The position numbers were made by a program, and so were the translations under genes. The notes below the pieces were generated by a model. It ran no database searches and was not told where the DNA came from. It saw only the letters and a list, made by a program, of their open reading frames with translations. Below, in pieces: positions 31,143 through 40,657 of a stretch of DNA of 64,000 nucleotides. Each line of letters begins with the position of its first letter. The stretch's first letter is position 1. Location: assembly GCA_902627055.1 (NCBI GenBank), contig CACOHS010000001.1, positions 186,001 through 250,000 of the forward strand, given 5' to 3'. The DNA comes from an uncultured SAR86 cluster bacterium. GTDB lineage: Bacteria > Pseudomonadota > Gammaproteobacteria > Magnimaribacterales > D2472.

Positions 31143-32689
31143 TATCTCAAAAAATCTATGTAAGCCTTATTATCTGTTTCTTCAATAAAACTATAATCCA
31201 GTGATTTAAGATGCTTCTCTAGGGCGCTGGCAGATTTACTTTTATCCTCTATGCCAATTAAAACATTAGCAAAAGCTGCTCCTAGGTTTCTGTAATGAAA
31301 CAAAGAAATATTCCACTTAGAGCCAAAATTTTTAAGAAATCCCATCAAAGCTCCAGGCCTATCAGGAAATTGACATCTAAATAATCTCTCGGAATCTTTT
31401 TCTGAAATTATACTTTTATGACCTCCAACCATATGTCTAAGATGATCATTAGAAATTTGATTCCTCGTTAAATCAGAAAACTTAAAATTACTTTTTGTAA
31501 GCATAGTTTTAATTTTTTTAAATGCATTTTCATTTTCAGTTTTAATGCCTACAAGGACATTTGCATCTTCCTTACTTGAAAATCTGTAATTGAATTCTGT
31601 GATCTGTGCTCGACCAAAGACTTTACATAATTTTAAAAAACTTCCCGGTTGCTCTGGAATTTTAATACTGAAGAGTTTTTCCCTATTTTCACCAACCACA
31701 GACCTTTCTACAATATAGCTAAGCCTTTCAAAATTAACATTTGCGCCACTACTAACTGCTAGTAAGCGTTTATTTGAAATTTTTGATGCATATTTTTTCA
31801 GCCCTGCTAGTGCAAGGGCTCCTGCAGGCTCAGAGAGAACTCTTGTATCCTCAAAAATATCTTTTACTGCTGAGCACAGTTCATCGATGCTTACAGTAAT
31901 TACTCCATCCACGCATTCTTTAATTACATCAAAGTTATTTTTACCAACAAGTTCTACAGCAACACCATCGGCAAATAATCCGACTTCTCTGAGTCTTACT
32001 CTTTTATCGGCCTTAATTGCCTCAACCAAACAAGCTGAGTCATCTACCTCAACTCCATAAATCTTTATATCTTTTTTAGTTTGGGCTACCCATGCACTTA
32101 TACCTGCTAGAAGCCCCCCTCCACCTACAGGAACAAAAATAGCATCAAGGTTATTCTGTTCATCCAAAATTTCTTTCCCAATTGTCCCTTGCCCAGCAAT
32201 AGTAAGTGGATCATCAAATGCTTCAATGAATTCAAGCTTTTGCTCCTTTGCCATTTGTTTAGCTTTTTTGACCGCTTGATCGAAGCTATCTCCGTGTAAT
32301 AAAACTTTAGAACCAAATCTTTTCACAGACTTTACTTTAATCTCAGGAGCAGTTACTGGCATAACTATAAAGCAAGGAACTTTCAATTTCTTACACGCAT
32401 TAGCAACGCCTTGCGCATGATTTCCAGCAGATGCTGCAATAACTCCCCTTTGTTTTTGTTGAGTCGTTAAATTTACAATCTTGTTGTATGCCCCTCTAAT
32501 TTTAAATGAGAAGATTGGTTGCATATCCTCGCGCTTTAAAAAAATATCATTTTTTAATTTGCCAGATAGATTTGCGGCAAAGCTAATAGGAGTCTTTTCG
32601 GCAACATCATATACTCTAGATTTAGCAATTAAATCTAAATACTTTTTAGAAAATTTGTATGAGCCTGATTTTTTTATTTTAAGTCGCAT
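31142..32689 (-). CDS. ilvA: Threonine ammonia-lyase, biosynthetic
   Basis: FLKREDMQPIFSFKIRGAYNKI PLP motif; AASAGNHAQGVA; PVGGGGLLAG; two C-terminal ACT-like domains. Confidence 0.94.
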   Translation of the reverse strand: MRLKIKKSGSYKFSKKYLDLIAKSRVYDVAEKTPISFAANLSGKLKNDIFLKREDMQPIFSFKIRGAYNKIVNLTTQQKQRGVIAASAGNHAQGVANACKKLKVPCFIVMPVTAPEIKVKSVKRFGSKVLLHGDSFDQAVKKAKQMAKEQKLEFIEAFDDPLTIAGQGTIGKEILDEQNNLDAIFVPVGGGGLLAGISAWVAQTKKDIKIYGVEVDDSACLVEAIKADKRVRLREVGLFADGVAVELVGKNNFDVIKECVDGVITVSIDELCSAVKDIFEDTRVLSEPAGALALAGLKKYASKISNKRLLAVSSGANVNFERLSYIVERSVVGENREKLFSIKIPEQPGSFLKLCKVFGRAQITEFNYRFSSKEDANVLVGIKTENENAFKKIKTMLTKSNFKFSDLTRNQISNDHLRHMVGGHKSIISEKDSERLFRCQFPDRPGALMGFLKNFGSKWNISLFHYRNLGAAFANVLIGIEDKSKSASALEKHLKSLDYSFIEETDNKAYIDFLR

Positions 32690-32713
32690 AATAATTTAAG
32701 TATTATACCCATA

Positions 32714-33355
32714 ATGAGCAATTCAAAATTAAATGCTTCAATTGAAGCTATTAAATACATAAAACCAAAAATAGATTTTAATTCAATAATTGGAGTGGGG
32801 ACTGGCTCGACGGTGAACTTCTTCATTGAAGAACTTGCAAAGATAAAGCATCTTTTCAAAGGTGCTGTTTCTAGCTCAGAGGCCTCCACAAAACTCTTAG
32901 AAAATTCTGGAATAGAAGTATTTGAACTAAATGACGTTGATGAGGTTATTGTATATGTGGATGGTGCAGATGAAGTAGATCCTTCTCATAATCTTATAAA
33001 AGGTGGTGGTGGTGCTCATACAAGAGAAAAGATTGTTGCATCAGCTTCAAATGAGTTTGTTTGTATAGTGGACGAATCGAAATTAGTGGAGGTATTAGGA
33101 AATTTTCCTTTGCCAATAGAAGTAATGGTAAAAAGCAGAAGCTATGTTGCTCGAGAAATTGTTAAATTAGGAGGTGTGCCTGAATTAAGACAGAATTTCT
33201 TTACTGATCAGGACAATCAAATTCTAGATGTTACAAATTTGAAAATAGATGATCCATTAGCACTTGAAAAAAATATCAATCTTATACCAGGTGTTTTAGA
33301 CAACGGTGTATTTGCTCAATGCAAGCCGCAAAAAGTAATCGTTGGAAGAAATTAA
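32714..33355 (+). CDS. rpiA: Ribose-5-phosphate isomerase A
   Basis: IGVGTGSTVNFFIEEL; VDGADEVDPSHNLIKGGGGAHTREKIVA. Confidence 0.95.
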   Translation: MSNSKLNASIEAIKYIKPKIDFNSIIGVGTGSTVNFFIEELAKIKHLFKGAVSSSEASTKLLENSGIEVFELNDVDEVIVYVDGADEVDPSHNLIKGGGGAHTREKIVASASNEFVCIVDESKLVEVLGNFPLPIEVMVKSRSYVAREIVKLGGVPELRQNFFTDQDNQILDVTNLKIDDPLALEKNINLIPGVLDNGVFAQCKPQKVIVGRN

Positions 33356-33876
33356 AGAACTGCTTGAATAGCTGATACTAATCTTTCGGATTCAGGCGTT
33401 ACACTGGATTTGTAATGTTCGATAACTTGTCCATCTCTTCCGATAAGATATTTTGCAAAATTCCATTTAGGCTCTTTGCCAGACGCAGCAATTAGTTTTT
33501 TGTAGAATGGATGAGCTTTCTTTCCCGTAACTTTCGCGGTGGCAAACATTGGAAACTCAACTCCATACTCGGTGCTACAAAATTCAGCTACTTTCGATTC
33601 TGCAGAAAATTCTTGAAAAAAATCCCTTGATGGAATTCCGATTATCGTTAGACCATCATCTTTAAACTTAGTATAAAGTCTTTGGAGCCCAGCATATTGA
33701 GGAGTATAACCACATCTACTGGCAACATTTACCACTAAAATTACATTACCAGAGTATTCGCAAAGATTTTGCTCATCATCTGAATCTAAAACCCTTAACG
33801 AACTGTTAAGTATATCTGAACAGGCAAATGAAGATGTTGAGAATAAGATGATTGTAAGGATAAAAAGTTTTTTCAT
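33352..33876 (-). CDS. Glutathione peroxidase-family protein with signal peptide
   Basis: Signal peptide MKKLFILTIILFSTSSFA; NVASRCGYTPQYAGLQ; WNFAKYLIGRDGQVIEHY. Confidence 0.9.
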   Translation of the reverse strand: MKKLFILTIILFSTSSFACSDILNSSLRVLDSDDEQNLCEYSGNVILVVNVASRCGYTPQYAGLQRLYTKFKDDGLTIIGIPSRDFFQEFSAESKVAEFCSTEYGVEFPMFATAKVTGKKAHPFYKKLIAASGKEPKWNFAKYLIGRDGQVIEHYKSSVTPESERLVSAIQAVL

Positions 33877-33886
33877 CCTTGTGATA

Positions 33887-33976
33887 TTACACTACCGGCG
33901 AGATCGCGTAAACTGACGATATGAAGATACTTACCAGTGTAAGTAGCTCGAATCTTTCAATAATTTTTTCTTTCAT
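33887..33976 (-). CDS. Candidate small ORF (29 aa) in the leader of the glutathione peroxidase gene
   Basis: Reverse strand ATG AAA GAA ... GTG TAA = MKEKIIERFELLTLVSIFISSVYAISPVV; AAAGG SD-like sequence ~6 nt upstream; ends 10 nt before the gpx ATG; not in ORF track (too short). Confidence 0.4.
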   Translation of the reverse strand: MKEKIIERFELLTLVSIFISSVYAISPVV

Positions 33977-33993
33977 AACTAACCTTTAAAGAG

Positions 33994-34017
33994 ATGGAGG
34001 GTGTTTCAACCCTCCAT
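33994..34017. repeat. Perfect inverted repeat ATGGAGGG-TGTTTCAA-CCCTCCAT (strong hairpin)
   Basis: 8-bp perfect stem, 8-nt loop, directly upstream of the candidate sORF; no following T-tract in either direction. Confidence 0.8.
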
Positions 34018-34243
34018 AATTCCAGAGAAATATCCAACAAATCATAGGGGGGAGAGAAATGCTGGAAAAGATATTATACATATTTATAATTGTATATCAA
34101 CAAAAATGATACATAATTTTTGGTTATTTATACATATATATTTTATTAATATTTAGTGTAATTTGTTAAGTTAAAAGTTATTTTCAGACTATTTCATTAG
34201 AAATATATATATAATTTCTTTTTTAATTAATTTAGAGATAATT

Positions 34244-36403
34244 ATGACAAATGAATTGAAGGGCAAAGTAAATTACAGTGTTAATGGCAACATTGCTATA
34301 TTAGAAGTAGACAACCCGCCTGTGAATCCGCTAAGTAGTGGAGTAAGAGCGGGGCTAGCAGAGTATATAGAAAAGGCAAATTCTGATGAATCTATAAAGG
34401 GAATTATCCTTACCGGTGCTGGAAGATCTTTCATTGCAGGAGCTGATATTTCTGAATTTGGCAAGAGTTTCGATGGGCCTGACCTTAACTCAACCCTTAG
34501 AGATATAGAGTTTAGTAAAAAACCAGTTGTAGCTGCAATAAATGGAACCGCGCTTGGTGGAGGACTTGAGACTGCACTTGTTTGTAATTACAGAATGGGT
34601 ACTAATAAAGCTATTGTTGGGCTTCCCGAAGTAAATCTTGGGTTATTGCCTGGAGCTGGGGGCACACAAAGACTTCCAAGACTTGTAGGTCCATCTCAAG
34701 CATTAAAAATGATGCTTTCTGGCGCTCCATTATCTGCAGAAAAAGCTCTAACAGCTGGTATTTTAGATGCTATTTCTGAGAATTCTCTTATTGAAGATGC
34801 CATTGAATTCCTTCAAGATAAAATTGAGTTAAGTGAGCATCCCAAAGTAAGAGATAGAAATGAGAAAGTTCTCGAAGCAAGAGGATCTGAGAATGTCCTA
34901 GCAGAGGCAAAGGCTTTGGCGGCAAAAACTAGAAGGGGGCAATTTGCACCAGGTCAAATTATAGCTTGTGTTGAAGCTGCCATTAACGAAGATGATTTTG
35001 ATGCAGGGTTAAAGAGAGAATCTGAATATTTTCTAGAATGCCTAATGAATCCTCAACGGGAAGCTATGATTCATATATTCTTCGGTGAAAGAGCTGCTTC
35101 TAAAATATCAGACATACCAAAAGATACTCCCATGATGTCAATCAATTCTGCAGGAATTGTTGGTTCAGGAACAATGGGAGGAGGAATTGCTATGAATTTG
35201 GCGAATGCAGGAATTCCAGTATTAGTTCTTGATCAAGATGAAAAAAATCTTGAAAGGGGGATGGGTGTGATTGAAAAAAATTATCAAATGATGGTAGATC
35301 GCGGAAGAATGTCTGAAGATCAAAAAGAAAAAGTTTTTGGTTTGATTACCCCTACTCTATCTTACGAAGACTTAGCCAATGTTGATATTGTTGTGGAAGC
35401 AGTTTATGAAAATTTGGAATTAAAGCAAGAAATTTTTAAAACTTTAGATTCAGTAACCAATGACAATGCAATACTCGCCTCTAATACTTCTGGTCTAGAT
35501 ATTGATGCATTGGCATCAGTAACAAAAAGGCCTGGAAAAGTAGTTGGTACTCACTTTTTTAGCCCTGCTAATGTTATGAGACTGCTTGAAGTAGTAAGAG
35601 GAAAACACTCTTCTGATGAAACTATGGCAACTGTAATGTCGCTCGGAAAGAAAATAGGTAAAGCTGCTGTTGTCTCTCTTAACGCTCCAGGATTTATTGG
35701 AAATAGAATGCTGGCAGGTTATACATATCAGGCAAATATGCTGTTACTTGAGGGCGCATTACCCAGCCAGGTTGATAATGCATTGGAGTCATTTGGGATG
35801 AGTATGGGTCCATTTAGAATGCTAGATTTAGTTGGTTTAGATTTAGGTTGGAGAGCCAGGAAATTAGCAAATATAGAAACGCCTCTCGCAAATAAAATAT
35901 CTGATGAACTTTGTGAAAGAGATAGATTTGGTCAAAAAAATTCCAAAGGATTTTATAATTATTCGGAAGGATCAAGAGCACCAAATCCAGCACCAGAAAA
36001 TGAAGAAATTTATAAAGAAATATCTGAAAAAAATAATATAAAAAGGAGAGAGATATCTGATCAAGAAATTATTGATAGATGTATCTTAGCATTAGTAAAT
36101 GAAGGGGCCCGAATATTAGAAGAGGGTGTGGCTCAAAGATCTGGAGACATGGATATTGTATATATCAATGGGTATGGATTTCCAATCTGGAGAGGCGGCC
36201 CAATGTTCTATGCCAATCAGCTAGGTCTTGAAGAAGTTATAAAGAAAATGGCTGTCTTTTCTGAACTAGATAAAGAATTCTGGAAACCAGCGCCGTTGCT
36301 TCAGAAACTTTCTGATCAATCTGCTAGTTTTGGAGAGGCTCCACCAGTTGACGAGAGATCGGAGCTTTTGAGCTTTAAGCAAGCCAATATGGGTGGAGTT
36401 TAA
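34244..36403 (+). CDS. Bifunctional enoyl-CoA hydratase / 3-hydroxyacyl-CoA dehydrogenase (FadJ/FadB-like)
   Basis: N-terminal crotonase GLPEVNLGLLPGAGGTQRLPRLVG; GIVGSGTMGGGIAMNLANAGIPVLVLD NAD-binding; VGTHFFSPANVMRLLEVV. Confidence 0.93.
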   Translation: MTNELKGKVNYSVNGNIAILEVDNPPVNPLSSGVRAGLAEYIEKANSDESIKGIILTGAGRSFIAGADISEFGKSFDGPDLNSTLRDIEFSKKPVVAAINGTALGGGLETALVCNYRMGTNKAIVGLPEVNLGLLPGAGGTQRLPRLVGPSQALKMMLSGAPLSAEKALTAGILDAISENSLIEDAIEFLQDKIELSEHPKVRDRNEKVLEARGSENVLAEAKALAAKTRRGQFAPGQIIACVEAAINEDDFDAGLKRESEYFLECLMNPQREAMIHIFFGERAASKISDIPKDTPMMSINSAGIVGSGTMGGGIAMNLANAGIPVLVLDQDEKNLERGMGVIEKNYQMMVDRGRMSEDQKEKVFGLITPTLSYEDLANVDIVVEAVYENLELKQEIFKTLDSVTNDNAILASNTSGLDIDALASVTKRPGKVVGTHFFSPANVMRLLEVVRGKHSSDETMATVMSLGKKIGKAAVVSLNAPGFIGNRMLAGYTYQANMLLLEGALPSQVDNALESFGMSMGPFRMLDLVGLDLGWRARKLANIETPLANKISDELCERDRFGQKNSKGFYNYSEGSRAPNPAPENEEIYKEISEKNNIKRREISDQEIIDRCILALVNEGARILEEGVAQRSGDMDIVYINGYGFPIWRGGPMFYANQLGLEEVIKKMAVFSELDKEFWKPAPLLQKLSDQSASFGEAPPVDERSELLSFKQANMGGV

Positions 36404-36414
36404 ATTAAGAAAAG

Positions 36415-36948
36415 TCAGAGATAAATATTTACAGTTGTTTCTTCTGGAATAAGATCATAAAGCTCTAATACATCATGATTTAACATTCTAATGCATCCAT
36501 GAGAGGCTTTTTTCCCTATCAAACCCTCTTCATGAGTTCCATGAATGTAAATATATCTGCTAAAAGAATCAACATTTGTTCCTTTATTGAATCCCTCCTT
36601 AAGGCCATCTAACCACATAATTCTTGAAGTTATGAAATCATCCTCAGAATCTTCATTTTCATGGATAATTTTTGCCTTTTGAGGAATATGTTCCCTACTT
36701 ACGAAAAAATGATATTTTTCAACATTAGTCCCGATTTTAGATTTTATCATGTGCATGCCTAGAGGAGTTTTTAATGAGTTTTCAACCTGACCCTCTCCAT
36801 AAGCTGAACTTGAAACAGGATAACTTCTTATTAGTTTATTTTCTTCAAATAGATATAATCTTTGCTCAGAAATGCTTATTTCTATGGAATAACTTGCTAA
36901 GACAGAAAATGAGAGAAATGATAAAAAAATATATGCGAAATACTTCAT
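36415..36948 (-). CDS. L,D-transpeptidase (YkuD domain)
   Basis: YIHGTHEEGLIGKKASHGCIRM catalytic motif; signal peptide. Confidence 0.9.
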   Translation of the reverse strand: MKYFAYIFLSFLSFSVLASYSIEISISEQRLYLFEENKLIRSYPVSSSAYGEGQVENSLKTPLGMHMIKSKIGTNVEKYHFFVSREHIPQKAKIIHENEDSEDDFITSRIMWLDGLKEGFNKGTNVDSFSRYIYIHGTHEEGLIGKKASHGCIRMLNHDVLELYDLIPEETTVNIYL

Positions 36949-38423
36949 TATCTAGATCTTAATATAATTATTGTTATAAAAACAAATATTGATAAAAAAG
37001 GAATAATCAGATAGCCGATTTTATAAAAATATGATGGTTCATTTATTTTGTATACTGTACCTGACAAAGACCCTCTAATTCCTTTAGTTAATATTTCAAC
37101 AATTGTTCCTTTATTATCAACTATTGTTGATAAACCATCTGAAGTACCTCTTAATATCCATTTATTTGCTTCTAATGCTCTAGCCCTTACTATCTGAAGA
37201 TGCTGGAACGGACCATATGAACTTCCAAACCATGTATCGTTACTTACATTTATGATGAAATCCGCATTTTTGGTCTCTTCTATATAGCTAAGGGGAAAGG
37301 CGACATCAAAGCAAATCATTCCGAGAACTTTAAAACCTTCAATTTCAAACAGCGCCTGCTTTGGTCTGCCTGCAGTAGTCGAAGACATTGGCAAGTCAAA
37401 GAAATCAATCAAGCCCCTGATTATTCTCTCAAATGGTACATATTCTCCAAATGGCACAAGATGCCGCTTGAAGTAACTTTGATTAGTTCCTAATATTGTT
37501 AATGAATTAAACAATTCATTATTTTTGTATTCCCAAGCTCCTGAAAAAATTATCGGCGCATTGTTTAATTTTATTAATAATGATTTCATCTCTGGACTTG
37601 AATTTAGATATGGTAGTGGTGACTCAGGCCAGATTATTAATTCTGCATTCATATGTTCTTTTGATAAATCCAGTAAAGTTTGTTCAATATTTGCCATTTC
37701 TTCTTTCTGAAACTTTTCAAAGGGATCCAATGAGGGCTGAATAATTCCTATCTCTAAACTTTCACCGGAATATTCTTGCTGAATGTTTCCTTGGGGCAAA
37801 AAAATTAAAAGGCATAAAATTGCTGAAAAAAGATAAATACTTCTTTTGTAAATAAAAGATAAAGCAATAAATGCAGACAAAAAATAAATAAAGAATGAGA
37901 GGCCATAAACGCCAATAATTGGTATAAAAAATTGCCCAATAGTATCTAGAGTAATCAAACCAGGTAAGAGCCATGGAAAGCCGCCCAAGAGAACGAATCT
38001 AGACAATTCTAATATTGTTAGAAAGCTTGCAAACAAAATACTAGATGTGAAAATATCTTTATTAGGTTTAACTAATTTTATAAGTGAAATAGGGGCGATG
38101 AATACTATTGAAAGTAATATTCCCATAAGCAGAATTATTACTATAGATGTTATTAAATGAGTTTTTCCATAAAAGTAAATACTTACTATTAACCAACCTG
38201 TTCCACTTATCCAATAACCTAAACCCCATGCAAATGATCTTTTGAAGGCTTCAACAAAATTAGTTGCATTTACTACTGAATGAATAAGAATTATGAGGCT
38301 TAAAAGTATGCTCAGCTTTATATTAAACGGACTAAAAGACAGAGTGGAAAGTGCCCCAATTAATGCTAGAAATAAATAATTTATAAAAGGATATTTATGC
38401 GCTTGATTTAATGGTGATCCCAA
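36948..38423 (-). CDS. lnt: Apolipoprotein N-acyltransferase
   Basis: Membrane N-terminus plus carbon-nitrogen hydrolase domain (IIWPESPLPY, GMICFDVAFP, NVSNDTWFGSSYGPFQHLQIVRARALEANKWILRGTSDGLS); follows ybeX. Confidence 0.93.
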   Translation of the reverse strand: MGSPLNQAHKYPFINYLFLALIGALSTLSFSPFNIKLSILLSLIILIHSVVNATNFVEAFKRSFAWGLGYWISGTGWLIVSIYFYGKTHLITSIVIILLMGILLSIVFIAPISLIKLVKPNKDIFTSSILFASFLTILELSRFVLLGGFPWLLPGLITLDTIGQFFIPIIGVYGLSFFIYFLSAFIALSFIYKRSIYLFSAILCLLIFLPQGNIQQEYSGESLEIGIIQPSLDPFEKFQKEEMANIEQTLLDLSKEHMNAELIIWPESPLPYLNSSPEMKSLLIKLNNAPIIFSGAWEYKNNELFNSLTILGTNQSYFKRHLVPFGEYVPFERIIRGLIDFFDLPMSSTTAGRPKQALFEIEGFKVLGMICFDVAFPLSYIEETKNADFIINVSNDTWFGSSYGPFQHLQIVRARALEANKWILRGTSDGLSTIVDNKGTIVEILTKGIRGSLSGTVYKINEPSYFYKIGYLIIPFLSIFVFITIIILRSR

Positions 38424-39237
38424 TTTTCTTTATCTTTCGTTTATCAGCAGCCGTCACAGCTAAAATCATGTTATCTATTTCAATTTTATCCCCAACCTTT
38501 GGCAGGAATCCCAATTTGCTTATGAATAGCCCTGCTAAAGTTTCTGCATCCATGCCATTAAAACTCTTATTAAATTTTTGTTCAAACTCTGATAGCTCAA
38601 GAGTTGCATTTGCAATGTATTCATATTCGCTCACTTGAATAAGATCTTCATCCTCTGAGTCATGCTCATCTTCTATTTCACCCACAAGTTCCTCTAAAAT
38701 ATCTTCAATTGTTACTAGTCCAGAAATTGTTCCATATTCATCTATGACAATAGCCATGTGAGATCTATCTTTTTTAAACTCCTCAAGAAGTGAGTCAGCT
38801 TTTTTAGACTCTGGCACTACCTTGATATCTCTAATCAAAGAGAGGATATTGAAGTCTTTTAAATCTTTATTAATTATTGGAAGTAAATCCTTTGCGAGCA
38901 AGATGCCTTGAACTTCATTTTTTGCAGGTCCTAAAACAGGATATCTTGAATGACCAGAGTCAATAATTCGAGAAATCATATCCATAGGCTCTTCATCTGG
39001 AGCTAATATGACCATTTCAACTCTTGGTACCATTATTTCCTTGACTGTAGTATCCCCAAGCCTGATAGCTCTTTCAGCAATAAACTGAGCTTCTTTATCT
39101 ATCAGCCTAGCGCTTAAAGCGTCCTCAAGCAGAACAGAAACGTCATCTAAACTCGATGGCTTAATAGTAAAGAAACGCTTTATTTTATTTAAAAAACTCG
39201 ATGGAGGTTGATCTTGTTCAGTATCTTGATTAGTCAT
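38395..39237 (-). CDS. ybeX: CorC/YbeX family CBS-domain protein
   Basis: VKEIMVPRVEMVIL, DSGHSRYPVLG, HMAIVIDEYGTISGLVTIEDILEELVGEIEDEHD. Confidence 0.92.
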   Translation of the reverse strand: MTNQDTEQDQPPSSFLNKIKRFFTIKPSSLDDVSVLLEDALSARLIDKEAQFIAERAIRLGDTTVKEIMVPRVEMVILAPDEEPMDMISRIIDSGHSRYPVLGPAKNEVQGILLAKDLLPIINKDLKDFNILSLIRDIKVVPESKKADSLLEEFKKDRSHMAIVIDEYGTISGLVTIEDILEELVGEIEDEHDSEDEDLIQVSEYEYIANATLELSEFEQKFNKSFNGMDAETLAGLFISKLGFLPKVGDKIEIDNMILAVTAADKRKIKKIGITIKSSA

Positions 39238-39686
39238 AATTTATATGGATTAGCAATTTCAAAATTTTCCAAATATTTAATTTCTTGAGCCTCCATAGTA
39301 TTGGCTTCTTTATTTTGGTTATGATCAAAACCTAATAAATGAAGAATTCCGTGAGCTAATAGATGCATCATATGATCCTCTAGGTCTCTATTCAAGTTCT
39401 GTGACTCAGTTTTTATATATGGAATACTCATAGCAATATCTCCAAGCTCACCAGAAATTTCCTGTATTTCCTTACTTGCTGGAAAGGATAAAACATTTGT
39501 ATCCAGACTTTTATTCCTGAAGTTCTTATTAAGTTTTATCATTTCAGAGCTAGAAACAAACTTTAGGTTTATATCTAAATTATGTTTTCTTTGATCAGAT
39601 AAAACATGTTCAGCCATTAGACTTAATTTTTTCTCAAAATCAGCAGAAAAGTCATTAAATTCAGGATTAAAAATATTTAATCTCAA
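39234..39686 (-). CDS. ybeY: Endoribonuclease YbeY
   Basis: HLLAHGILHLLGFDH metal motif; between ybeZ and ybeX. Confidence 0.94.
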   Translation of the reverse strand: MRLNIFNPEFNDFSADFEKKLSLMAEHVLSDQRKHNLDINLKFVSSSEMIKLNKNFRNKSLDTNVLSFPASKEIQEISGELGDIAMSIPYIKTESQNLNRDLEDHMMHLLAHGILHLLGFDHNQNKEANTMEAQEIKYLENFEIANPYKL

Positions 39687-40657
39687 TTTTTTTGTTGGTC
39701 AAATTTATGATACGCATCGACGATCTTTCTAACTAATGGATGTCTAACAACATCTTGTGAATTAAAAGTTGTAAATCCGATATCGTCTAATCCATCTAAA
39801 ACTTTTAAAACGTGAGAAAGCCCAGACTCAATATTTTTTGGCAAATCAATCTGGGTCATATCACCATTAATTACTGCATAGGATCCAAATCCCATTCTTG
39901 TTAGAAACATTTTCATCTGATCAACAGACGTATTTTGGCTCTCATCCATAATTATGAATGCGTTATTTAATGTTCTACCTCTAAGATATGCAAGTGGAGC
40001 AACCTCAAGAATCTCTTTTTCAAGCAGTCTAACAACCTGCTCAAAACCAAGCATTTCATATAAAGCGTCATATAGAGGCCTTAAATAAGGATCTACTTTT
40101 TGAGAAAGATCTCCGGGTAAAAATCCAAGCTTTTCACCAGCTTCAACGGCAGGGCGGATGAGTATAATTTTTTTAACATCTTCATTAACAAGCATCTCAA
40201 CTGCCTTTGCGACTGCTAAGTATGTTTTTCCAGTGCCCGCAGGGCCAACCCCAAAGTTGACTTCATATTTAACCATATTAGATATGTAATGATTTTGGTT
40301 ATTTCCCCTTGGTTTAATAATTTTTTTTGGTGTTTTAATGATTTGATCTTTCAGGTCTTCAGATATTGCATCAGGATTTAGATCTATGTTTTTATTAATC
40401 ACCATCTGTATTTGCTCCTTTGAGAGCTCACTTCCATTCGATGTTGATGCATATAGATCTTTGATTGCATTCGAAGCTCTTTTAGTATTTTCCTCATCTC
40501 CTGAAATACTTATCCTATTGCCATTTTGAAATATTTTAACCTTAAAAGTTTTTTCAACTATTCTAAGATTTTCATTTAGTTTTCCAACAAATCTGATTAA
40601 GACATCGGCATCATTTGGATTAAGCTCTAGGCTAGCAGAAGTAAGATCTTTTGACAT
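39683..40657 (-). CDS. ybeZ: PhoH-like protein YbeZ
   Basis: FGVGPAGTGKTYLAVAKAVE; IIMDESQNTSVDQMKMFLTRMGFGSYAVINGDMTQIDLP. Confidence 0.94.
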   Translation of the reverse strand: MSKDLTSASLELNPNDADVLIRFVGKLNENLRIVEKTFKVKIFQNGNRISISGDEENTKRASNAIKDLYASTSNGSELSKEQIQMVINKNIDLNPDAISEDLKDQIIKTPKKIIKPRGNNQNHYISNMVKYEVNFGVGPAGTGKTYLAVAKAVEMLVNEDVKKIILIRPAVEAGEKLGFLPGDLSQKVDPYLRPLYDALYEMLGFEQVVRLLEKEILEVAPLAYLRGRTLNNAFIIMDESQNTSVDQMKMFLTRMGFGSYAVINGDMTQIDLPKNIESGLSHVLKVLDGLDDIGFTTFNSQDVVRHPLVRKIVDAYHKFDQQKN

